A DNA stretch of 9,422 nt from contig NVTQ01000007.1 of the NCBI GenBank assembly GCA_002401635.1, positions 4,470-13,891 on the forward strand, written 5' to 3'. This document shows positions 1-5,980 of the stretch, in pieces. The stretch comes from Pseudomonadota bacterium (GTDB lineage: Bacteria > Pseudomonadota > Zetaproteobacteria > Mariprofundales > Mariprofundaceae). The position numbers and the translations under genes were made by a program. The notes beneath the pieces were generated by a model. That model did not search any database and was not told where the DNA came from. It worked only from the letters and a program-made list of their open reading frames with translations. The stretch's first letter is position 1. Every line of letters starts with the position of its first letter.

Positions 1-624
1 ATAAAAGGTTTGGCAATATTCCTTGCTTTGGGCATCAACACTGCGGCTCACGCAGGTGATGTCGCTATTGCAGTTAAAGCAGGGACTTTGGGCCTTGGTA
101 TAGAAGCAACAACCAATATTGTACCATTATTTGCCAATATTCGATTACAGGGCAATGGTTTTAATTACAAGACTACCATTACCGATACCAACGTGACCTA
201 TGATGCAAAGTTAAAGCTCGCGACTGTGGGTTTGCTTGCTGATATTTACCCTTTTGCAGGCAAGTTTCGTATTACAGGTGGCGCATATTACAACGGCAAT
301 AAATTAACCATGAATGCTCGCCCATTGGGTGCGGTAGTGATTGGCGGCACGACCTATACCAACCCTACGGTTTCAACCACGGTGGACTTTAATAAATTTG
401 CACCTTATGCTGGAATCGGTTGGGGCGATGCAATTTCCAGTGGCAGCCCTATTGGTTTTAGCGTTGAATTGGGTGCGATGTATATGGGCAAACCTAAAAC
501 ATCTATTGTTGCACCAGGCGTGAGTGCTGCTGATATTGCAGCAGAAAAGACCAGGCTTGACAACTCTTTGAAAAACATGCAATTTTATCCTGTTGCCTCC
601 ATTGGGGTAAACTTTAAATTTTAA
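1..624 (+). CDS. Small outer-membrane beta-barrel protein, 5'-truncated by the window edge
   Basis: The frame is open from base 1, so the start codon lies upstream; a TTG at 10 is only an internal codon. The first visible residues (IKGLAIFLALGINTAAHA, then GDV) are the hydrophobic core and AHA cleavage site of a Sec signal peptide. The mature part (about 190 residues) opens with VAIAVKAGTLGLGIE and continues as alternating hydrophobic/polar strands rich in Gly, Tyr and Asn (LLADIYPFAGKFRITGGAYYNG; FAPYAGIGWGDA; GFSVELGAMYMGKPK). It ends in VNFKF, a C-terminal Phe as expected of a BAM-inserted barrel. This pattern matches a widespread proteobacterial family of about 200-residue outer-membrane proteins with no assigned substrate; the match is from memory of the family. 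The stop overlaps the next gene's ATG (TAATG), and a terminator-like hairpin begins 25 bases later. Outer-membrane location is well supported; the function is unknown. Confidence 0.82.
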   Translation: MKGLAIFLALGINTAAHAGDVAIAVKAGTLGLGIEATTNIVPLFANIRLQGNGFNYKTTITDTNVTYDAKLKLATVGLLADIYPFAGKFRITGGAYYNGNKLTMNARPLGAVVIGGTTYTNPTVSTTVDFNKFAPYAGIGWGDAISSGSPIGFSVELGAMYMGKPKTSIVAPGVSAADIAAEKTRLDNSLKNMQFYPVASIGVNFKF

Positions 625-1481
625 TGTTTCATCTGCAGGTTTGGAAAAGGGGAGTCGTATGGCTCCCCCTTTTTTTATTGCTTGGAGTATCAAACGTATT
701 CGCTTTTGAGCTATCTAAAGCTGAATCAATGCGCATAGGGCAACTCATTTTTCAAAATGAGTGCGCTTCAAAAAAACACTGCCTTACATCATGGAATGAA
801 GGTGAAGACTTTGCCTCATTGGGTATTGGTCACTTTATTTGGTACCCAGAAGGGGTAAATAAAAATAACCAGCGCTTTGATGAAAGCTTTCCAAAATTAT
901 TGCGTTGGATGCAAAACAAAGGTGTTGAAATACCTGCATGGCTACAAAAGCAACAGGGCAACCCTTGGAAAAACCGTAGGCAATTCAAAAAAGTCGAAAA
1001 TACACAAAAAATGCGCGCATTACGTGATTTTTTATTAGAAACAAGCTCTTTTCAGGTCGAATTTATGAAAAACAGGCTAAAAAATGCATTGCCAAGCATT
1101 TTAAAACATCTGCCAGTATCACAACGTGCTCATATCCAAGAACAGTTCCAGCATGTGGCACATAGCCCGATGGGCTTTTATGCACTCATGGACTATGTAA
1201 ATTTCAAGGGTGAAGGCATCAAAACATCCGAGCGTTATCAAGGAAAAGGTTGGGGTTTGTTGCAAGTGTTGGAGCATATGCAAAGCACAAAATCTGGCTT
1301 GCAAGCTATCCAAGACTTTTCTGCCAGTGCGGTATTGATGTTAACACAGCGGGTTGCTTTATCACCAACATCACGGCATGAAAAACGTTGGTTGCCTGGC
1401 TGGAAAAAACGAATTAAAAGCTATGTGTACGAGGGCAAGCAACAGCTAAAAACCCATCCGAAAAACATACAACCATTATAA
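624..1481 (+). CDS. Periplasmic protein of unknown function with a lysozyme-like GIGH motif
   Basis: The protein has 285 residues. Residues 1-27 form a Sec signal peptide (positive WKR, core VVWLPLFLLLGV, cleavage after VFA), giving a mature protein of about 258 residues with no further membrane segment. Conserved-looking blocks are WNEGEDFASLGIGHFIWYP (57-75), PWKNRRQF (114-121), FYALMDYVNFKGEG (185-198) and ERYQGKGWGLLQVLEHM (203-219). Cys47 and Cys53 could form a disulfide. I recognise it as a conserved proteobacterial hypothetical but know no function. The S-L-G-I-G-H stretch resembles T-I-G-I-G-H after the active site of T4-type lysozymes, with Glu46 and Glu59/Glu61/Asp62 upstream, so a distant lysozyme-like fold is possible but unproven. 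The ATG overlaps the previous stop and no good Shine-Dalgarno is visible, which suggests translational coupling. No other ATG, GTG or TTG start would keep a full signal peptide. Confidence 0.78.
   Translation: MFHLQVWKRGVVWLPLFLLLGVSNVFAFELSKAESMRIGQLIFQNECASKKHCLTSWNEGEDFASLGIGHFIWYPEGVNKNNQRFDESFPKLLRWMQNKGVEIPAWLQKQQGNPWKNRRQFKKVENTQKMRALRDFLLETSSFQVEFMKNRLKNALPSILKHLPVSQRAHIQEQFQHVAHSPMGFYALMDYVNFKGEGIKTSERYQGKGWGLLQVLEHMQSTKSGLQAIQDFSASAVLMLTQRVALSPTSRHEKRWLPGWKKRIKSYVYEGKQQLKTHPKNIQPL
649..676 (+). terminator. Rho-independent terminator-like hairpin inside the next gene's signal-peptide codons
   Basis: Bases 649-656 (GGGGAGTC) pair with 661-668 (GGCTCCCC) in an 8-bp stem with one G-T wobble and a GTAT loop. 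One C follows, then seven T (670-676). The A run at 645-648 could pair partly with the T run. Position and shape fit a terminator for the outer-membrane gene that ends at 624. The same bases encode residues 9-18 of the downstream protein, so ribosomes translating that gene would melt the stem. It may therefore act as a conditional terminator rather than a simple one. Confidence 0.7.
743..762. repeat. Near-perfect 20-bp palindrome within the periplasmic-protein gene
   Basis: The arms ACTCATTTT (743-751) and AAAATGAGT (754-762) are exact reverse complements separated by TC. The site encodes part of residues 40-47 of the periplasmic protein. It has the symmetry of a repressor operator, but the two-base spacer makes a poor RNA hairpin loop. 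No second copy was noticed in the window, and chance is possible. Confidence 0.45.
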
Positions 1482-1519
1482 CCATAGCGCCCAAACAAAA
1501 AACAGGCTTAAATAGCGTT

Positions 1520-2785
1520 ATGCCATTGCTACTCATTCTATGGATGTTTGCCCTCCCCTCATATGGGTATGCGGATGAGTCCGTCATCGTACAAAACATT
1601 GAAGTCTCTGGCTTAACCTATTCAGATGAACGCGTCTTATTACGTGAACTTCCATTTTCAAAAGGCTCCGTTTGGCAAGCAAGCTTTATTAAAACCGGTG
1701 AGCGCCGCTTAAGAAACTTGGGCATTTTCACAAGCAAGGTCACGGTGTTAGCGCCTGATGATCAAGGCATTGTACATATTATTGTCAAAGATCGCTGGCC
1801 AATCTGGTTATTGCCAGAAGCAACTCGAAAAGATGGTGGCGCATCACGTGTGGGGCTTGCCTTGAGCTATTATAATGTATGGGGTTTGAATCACTTTGCT
1901 CGCGCTTCAGCAAGCGCGGATACGGGCAAGAACTTCAGTGGAAACCAAGGTCAATCATACCAAGGCTCCTATATATGGCGGCGCATTGCTGATTCAAAGT
2001 ACGGTATGGATATGTCTGTTAATCGCGGTGACAGTGTCTTTGATGCATTTGAAAATGGTGTTTTGAGTAGCTCCTATGTGCAAAACACCCAAGATTGGGG
2101 GCTGGGTTTGTCTTATGCTTTTGGTGCTGTGCCTGGCGAAGGATGGGATACCCGTATAGGGCTTAGTCATAGCCTTAAAAAATTCACATTAAAAACTGGG
2201 CTTCCTCAAGCTGATATTCAGAACTCTCAACGTAATGCCGTGAATTTAGGCATCAACTACCGTTTTGTGGATGATCATACGACATGGATTACTGGCTCAG
2301 CTTTTAATTATCATGTGGAGCTTGCCAACAGCTTATTTGGATCATCCGTTAATGTAAGTCGGCAAAGCGCATCATGGCGAAACTATATGCCTCTAAAAAA
2401 CCAAAATACAATCAATGTACGCGTGAATGCAGGCTGGGTAGAAGGCAACTTACTGCGCGATGGTTTGTTTGATCTGGGCAGTGGAAATGGTATTCGAGGT
2501 TATTACCCTGGAGACTTGCAAGGCAGTGCCTATATTTATGGCACGCTCGAAAGCCGCATGCTTATTGAGCCAGAGAGTAATGTGCAATGGGTTGCTTTTA
2601 TTGATGCTGGGCATGTCAATAATCAAGGGCACCGAGCATTGGGGCGCTCTGTTGTTGCTGGCGTGGGAACAGGCGTACGTTGGACTTTACGTTGGTTAAT
2701 CAATGGCACATTGCGTGGTGATGTGGCTTATAGCACAGCCTTACATCGCTGGCGCATACATTTAGGAACAGGTCAGTCGTTCTGA
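1520..2785 (+). CDS. Single-POTRA Omp85/BamA-superfamily outer-membrane protein
   Basis: The protein has 421 residues. Residues 1-18 are a signal peptide ending YGYA, unusual in lacking positive charge before the core. Residues about 22-93 form one POTRA domain (VQNIEVSGLTYSDERVLLRELPF; RRLRNLGIF; GIVHIIVKDRW). From about 100 to the end is the barrel, with the Omp85 loop-6 motif GIRGYYPGDLQG (324-335, Arg326) and the family FIDAGHV motif (360-366), ending in Phe. BamA has five POTRA domains, TamA three and two-partner transporters two, so one POTRA places this in the small, less studied Omp85 group. Family knowledge suggests membrane-protein or lipid insertion, or substrate translocation; the substrate is unknown. 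It lies 38 bases after the periplasmic-protein gene on the same strand and probably shares its transcript. The frame is open upstream to 1418 but holds no usual start codon, so ATG 1520 is chosen despite a weak ribosome site. Confidence 0.85.
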   Translation: MPLLLILWMFALPSYGYADESVIVQNIEVSGLTYSDERVLLRELPFSKGSVWQASFIKTGERRLRNLGIFTSKVTVLAPDDQGIVHIIVKDRWPIWLLPEATRKDGGASRVGLALSYYNVWGLNHFARASASADTGKNFSGNQGQSYQGSYIWRRIADSKYGMDMSVNRGDSVFDAFENGVLSSSYVQNTQDWGLGLSYAFGAVPGEGWDTRIGLSHSLKKFTLKTGLPQADIQNSQRNAVNLGINYRFVDDHTTWITGSAFNYHVELANSLFGSSVNVSRQSASWRNYMPLKNQNTINVRVNAGWVEGNLLRDGLFDLGSGNGIRGYYPGDLQGSAYIYGTLESRMLIEPESNVQWVAFIDAGHVNNQGHRALGRSVVAGVGTGVRWTLRWLINGTLRGDVAYSTALHRWRIHLGTGQSF

Positions 2786-3402
2786 TCCGACACCTGATCC
2801 CAAGCAGTTTCTTGTTGGCTTAGAATTTCTTTAATCATAAGTTCTCGCAATTCAGCAATGCCACGCATACTGGTACTGGATGTCGGCAGCGGCTTGAGCA
2901 AACCGCCCATATCATCACACATCTCTTTTAATCGTTTGGCTCGTTTATTACCCGTTAATTTGTCCGCTTTGGTCGCTACAGGAAGCCAGCGGACACCATG
3001 CTCATTCAAATATTCAATCAACTGCAAATCACTGTCTTTCGGACCGTGTCGAATATCCAGCAATAACAACACCAATTGCGGCGGTGTATTGCCGCGCAAA
3101 TACAAATCAATCAGCTTCGCCCATTTATGTTTTTCAGATTTCGGGGCGCGGGCATAACCATAACCTGGCAAATCAACAACCAAGAGCTTCTTATCTACTT
3201 CAAATAGATTCAACAAGCGGGTACAACCTGGTTTTTTCGATGTCCTCACCATACCTTTACGCTCAAACAAGGCATTTAACAGTGTTGATTTCCCCACATT
3301 TGAATGCCCTGCAATCGCAATTTGCGGCAAATCAATATACGGAAATTCGCGTGTATCCGCGACAGATAGTAAAAAATGAGTGTTTGGCCAATGAATCTGC
3401 AT
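2773..3402 (-). CDS. engB: Ribosome-assembly GTPase EngB/YihA
   Basis: EngB is a TRAFAC-class GTPase needed for assembly of the large ribosomal subunit. With the start at 3402 the protein has 209 residues, normal for the family. It shows G1 GHSNVGKS (32-39; the usual form is GRSNVGKS, so His replaces Arg), G2 Thr61 in KKPGCTRLLN, G3 DLPGYGYA (77-84), RHGPKDSDLQ (118-127), G4 TKAD (144-147) and G5 SSTS (175-178). An upstream in-frame ATG at 3417 would add five residues (MQPCG). I prefer 3402 because MQIHWPNTHFLLS then aligns with the family's usual N-terminus (Y/W..THF..S). Neither start has a clear Shine-Dalgarno, and both lie in the arms of an inverted repeat. The 3' end overlaps the convergent Omp85 gene by 13 bases. 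It is transcribed divergently from proS. Confidence 0.95.
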   Translation of the reverse strand: MQIHWPNTHFLLSVADTREFPYIDLPQIAIAGHSNVGKSTLLNALFERKGMVRTSKKPGCTRLLNLFEVDKKLLVVDLPGYGYARAPKSEKHKWAKLIDLYLRGNTPPQLVLLLLDIRHGPKDSDLQLIEYLNEHGVRWLPVATKADKLTGNKRAKRLKEMCDDMGGLLKPLPTSSTSMRGIAELRELMIKEILSQQETAWDQVSDQND

Positions 3403-3419
3403 GCCGCAAGGCTGCATGC
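3399..3419 (-). promoter_or_regulatory. Inverted repeat holding both candidate engB start codons
   Basis: GCATGC occurs at 3399-3404 and 3414-3419 as two arms of a hairpin. One mismatch and a further GC/GC pair extend the stem, leaving a three-base loop. On the engB strand each arm contains an ATG (starts 3417 and 3402). In mRNA the stem would bury both initiation codons, which could limit engB translation. This is inference from sequence symmetry only. Confidence 0.45.
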
Positions 3420-3429
3420 TTTATAGGTC

Positions 3430-3457
3430 TTGCACAATTATTTCGCACTTCAATAAT
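3430..3457 (+). promoter_or_regulatory. Possible sigma-70 promoter for proS
   Basis: The divergent gap between engB and proS holds TTGCAC (3430-3435) and AATAAT (3452-3457) separated by 16 bases. The -10 element matches TATAAT at five of six positions; the -35 matches TTGACA at only three. Transcription would start near 3464, giving a leader of about 50 bases before the proS ATG. No tidy promoter for engB was found on the other strand. Confidence 0.3.
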
Positions 3458-3512
3458 AAGAAACGCAACTTGCCACTACCTCATCGCAGAGTTCACGGCT
3501 AAACTTCCCGCC

Positions 3513-5222
3513 ATGCGATATTCACGTTTCTTTGCCCCGACCTTACGCGATGACCCTGCCGATGCAGAAGTCATCTCTCATAAGCTATTATTACGCGCCG
3601 GTTTTATCCGCCGTGTCACGTCAGGTGTGTATGACTTTTTACCCATGGGGCTGCGTGTATTGCGCAAGATTGAAGGCATTGTACGCGAAGAAATGGCACG
3701 CGCTGGTGCGCAAGAGCTGTTGCTTCCTATGGTGCAACCATCTGAGCTTTGGAAAAAGTCAGGGCGCTGGGAAAAGTATGGCAATGAATTATTACGCTTT
3801 AAAGATCGCCATGCTCATGAATCCTGCCTTGGCCCTACCCATGAAGAAGTCATTTGTGATTTGGTTAGTCGCGAACTGCGTTCATACAAACAACTACCGA
3901 TGAATTTATACCAAATTCAAAGTAAATTTCGTGATGAAGTGCGCCCACGTTTCGGTTTGATGCGTGGTCGTGAGTTTGTCATGAAAGATGCCTACTCATT
4001 TCATGCCGATGAGGAATCATTGCAAGAAGAATATGATAATATGTTTGCAACATATCAGCGTATTTTTACGCGTTTGGGGCTAAAATTTCGTGCTGTTGAA
4101 GCCGATACTGGCTCCATTGGCGGTAATCAATCGCATGAATTTCATGTATTGGCAGAATCTGGTGAAGATTTAATCGCCTACTGCTCACACTGTGATTATG
4201 CCGCTAACGTGGAAAAAGGCATTTCCACGCGCACTATTCCAAGCTTTGATGATGCTGCATTACATGAAATTGAAACGCCCAATGTTAGCAGTGTGGAAGA
4301 TGTCGCAAGTTTTCTAAAAATCGACCCATCACAGCTGATTAAAACACTGGTTTATCAAGTAACGGGTGGTGAGTTTGATGGGCAAACAGTGGCCGCTTGT
4401 GTGTATGGCGATGATAGCTTGCAGGAAATTAAACTGGCGCGCGCATTGGCTGCGAATGACGTTGAATTAGCGGATGACGCTGCATTGCTTGCCATCGGCG
4501 GCATCAAAGGTTTTGTCGGTCCACAGGGTTTAAGTTGCAAAATACTTGTAGATGAAAGCTTGCGTGATGCCGTTGGCATGGTTGCTGGTGGAAACAACGC
4601 TGACAGCCATGTTTCTGGTTTATCCATAAGCCGCGATATTGAAAATGCTGATTTTGTAGATTTGCGAGAAGTGCGCCTCAATGATGGCTGCGCCCATTGC
4701 TCTGAAGGGCATATTGAACATGCGCGTGGCATTGAAGTTGGACAAGTATTTGCACTGGGTCAACAATATACCAAACCATTGGAAGTCTTATTCCAAGATC
4801 AAAATGGCAAGCGTGCGACAGCAACCATGGGTTGTTATGGCATAGGTGTATCACGCTTGGTTGCCGCAGTTATCGAGCAATGCAATGATGAGAACGGCAT
4901 GATTTGGCCGCTATCGCTGGCACCTTTTCAAGTGGCTATTATCACCATGGGCAAGAGTGAAACTGCCATGAACGCTTCTGAGAAGTTGTATGATGATATG
5001 TGCAAACAAGGCATCGAAGTGCTTTGGGATGACCGCAAAGAACGCCCTGGTGTGAAATTCAAAGATGCAGAATTGATGGGGTTACCCATTCATGTGGTTA
5101 TCGGCGATCGCGGTTTGGATGCCGATGCCATTGAAATTCGGCAACGTACTGGCTCAAAACAAGACGTGGCATTAAGTGCTGTGATTGACACTATTCATGG
5201 CATTTTAGCAGGTGCAAACTGA
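3513..5222 (+). CDS. proS: Prolyl-tRNA synthetase, bacterial type with editing domain
   Basis: This class II synthetase charges tRNA-Pro with proline in the cytoplasm. It has 569 residues, close to the usual 570 or so of the bacterial type. The start MRYSRFFAPTLRDDPADAEV is the family N-terminus. Visible elements are motif 1 around 40-75 (VYDFLPMGLRVLRKIE), the TxE loop GPTHEE (107-112), motif 2 FRDEVRPRFGLMRGREF (139-155) and motif 3 GCYGIGVSR (440-448). The inserted YbaK-like editing domain (about 224-405) hydrolyses Ala-tRNA-Pro; Lys277 in QLIKTLVY corresponds to the conserved editing-domain lysine, and GFVGP is at 333-337. The anticodon-binding domain begins near PLSLAPFQVAII (466-477). 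The frame is open upstream to at least 3084, but that part is antisense to engB and unrelated to the family. No clear Shine-Dalgarno precedes 3513. The next gene appears translationally coupled. Confidence 0.97.
   Translation: MRYSRFFAPTLRDDPADAEVISHKLLLRAGFIRRVTSGVYDFLPMGLRVLRKIEGIVREEMARAGAQELLLPMVQPSELWKKSGRWEKYGNELLRFKDRHAHESCLGPTHEEVICDLVSRELRSYKQLPMNLYQIQSKFRDEVRPRFGLMRGREFVMKDAYSFHADEESLQEEYDNMFATYQRIFTRLGLKFRAVEADTGSIGGNQSHEFHVLAESGEDLIAYCSHCDYAANVEKGISTRTIPSFDDAALHEIETPNVSSVEDVASFLKIDPSQLIKTLVYQVTGGEFDGQTVAACVYGDDSLQEIKLARALAANDVELADDAALLAIGGIKGFVGPQGLSCKILVDESLRDAVGMVAGGNNADSHVSGLSISRDIENADFVDLREVRLNDGCAHCSEGHIEHARGIEVGQVFALGQQYTKPLEVLFQDQNGKRATATMGCYGIGVSRLVAAVIEQCNDENGMIWPLSLAPFQVAIITMGKSETAMNASEKLYDDMCKQGIEVLWDDRKERPGVKFKDAELMGLPIHVVIGDRGLDADAIEIRQRTGSKQDVALSAVIDTIHGILAGAN
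5207..5213 (+). promoter_or_regulatory. Shine-Dalgarno site supporting a CTG start
   Basis: AGCAGGT ends five bases before CTG 5219, normal spacing for initiation. The alternative GTG at 5267 has AAAGG only one base upstream, too close to work. The site lies inside the last proS codons. Confidence 0.5.
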
Positions 5223-5917
5223 AACTGCGTATTTCGCGCTATTTAAAAGGTGCATCTGCCAAAGGTGTGCTAGCAGGTATTTTGGTGCTTGGATTTTGCA
5301 TCACCTTGCCATTTTGGATATTGAGCACCCCCGAAGAAAGGCAGAGCATGGTGGAAAATACAGCCACCATTGATGTTATTGAACAAAGCACAGGTCCTCT
5401 TGATATCCTTCCTGAAACAGAAAAAAATGAATTGCGTGAAATGTTACAGCAGCCAAAAGAAACCAAAGGAACAGTGGATTTTGAACAGCAGGTGTGGGAA
5501 CAAGATATTCGTAAGGTGATTCAACGTTGGGTTCCCAATGAACAAGAAGCACAAAGCATTGCCCGTTGGGTTTATTTTTACAGCGTGCGCTTTGATCTTT
5601 CCCCTGAATTGATGCTTAGTCTGATTTCTGTGGAGTCACGCTTTGATCATTTTGCCGTCAGCAATGTCGGCGCACGCGGCTTGATGCAGGTGATGCCCTT
5701 TTGGAAGAAAGAGCTTGGTTCAGAAAGCGATAACCTATTTGAAATTGAAACCAATATTCGTTACGGATCGGCTATTTTACGCTATTACATTGATCGCTAT
5801 AAAACCCTAGATCGAGCGCTTGCAGCATACAACGGCTCACTTGGAAAACATAAATATCCCAATAAAATATTCACCCAAATGCGGCGTTTTAAAGCCACGC
5901 GGGAAGATAGTATTTAA
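5219..5917 (+). CDS. Membrane-anchored lytic transglycosylase (SLT family)
   Basis: It is predicted to cleave the MurNAc-GlcNAc bond of peptidoglycan in the periplasm, forming 1,6-anhydro ends. No ATG lies in a suitable place. I propose CTG 5219, overlapping the proS TGA as CTGA, which gives 232 residues with the basic N-terminus LKLRISRYLKGASAKG before a hydrophobic segment (about 17-36, VLAGILVLGFCITLPFWIL). GTG 5267 is the conventional alternative but removes those basic residues. A linker (about 37-95) leads to the SLT domain: LSLISVESRFD with catalytic Glu139 (123 from GTG), GARGLMQVMP (151-160), NIRYGSAILRYYIDRY (179-194) and ALAAYNGS (200-207). The segment lacks a clear cleavage or lipobox site, so an uncleaved inner-membrane anchor is likely. 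Coupling to proS looks like a shared transcript rather than a shared pathway. Family is sure; start and exact class are not. Confidence 0.9.
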   Translation: MKLRISRYLKGASAKGVLAGILVLGFCITLPFWILSTPEERQSMVENTATIDVIEQSTGPLDILPETEKNELREMLQQPKETKGTVDFEQQVWEQDIRKVIQRWVPNEQEAQSIARWVYFYSVRFDLSPELMLSLISVESRFDHFAVSNVGARGLMQVMPFWKKELGSESDNLFEIETNIRYGSAILRYYIDRYKTLDRALAAYNGSLGKHKYPNKIFTQMRRFKATREDSI

Positions 5918-5980
5918 TAAAATCCTGCAAGGGTGCGGTAAGGACTATGTTTTTACCCTCAAAGCATCTACACTTTCAGC

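Noticed and set aside
373..693. A 106-codon minus-strand frame over the outer-membrane barrel gene
   Set aside because: It has no family resemblance and covers the terminator hairpin and two plus-strand genes with clear signal peptides; shadow frame.
3084..3512. An open frame extending proS upstream by 143 codons
   Set aside because: It runs antisense through the 5' part of engB, contains no sequence typical of prolyl-tRNA synthetases, and the family N-terminus MRYSRFFAPTL begins exactly at 3513.
4355..4732. A 125-codon open frame antisense to the proS editing-domain region
   Set aside because: It is low in plausible protein features, lacks a ribosome site and mirrors a strongly conserved synthetase domain, so it is a shadow frame.
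5918..5960. Possible terminator between the transglycosylase and cNMP genes (GGTAA ... TTACC)
   Set aside because: The stem is only five pairs with an 11-base loop and no T run after it, too weak to support.
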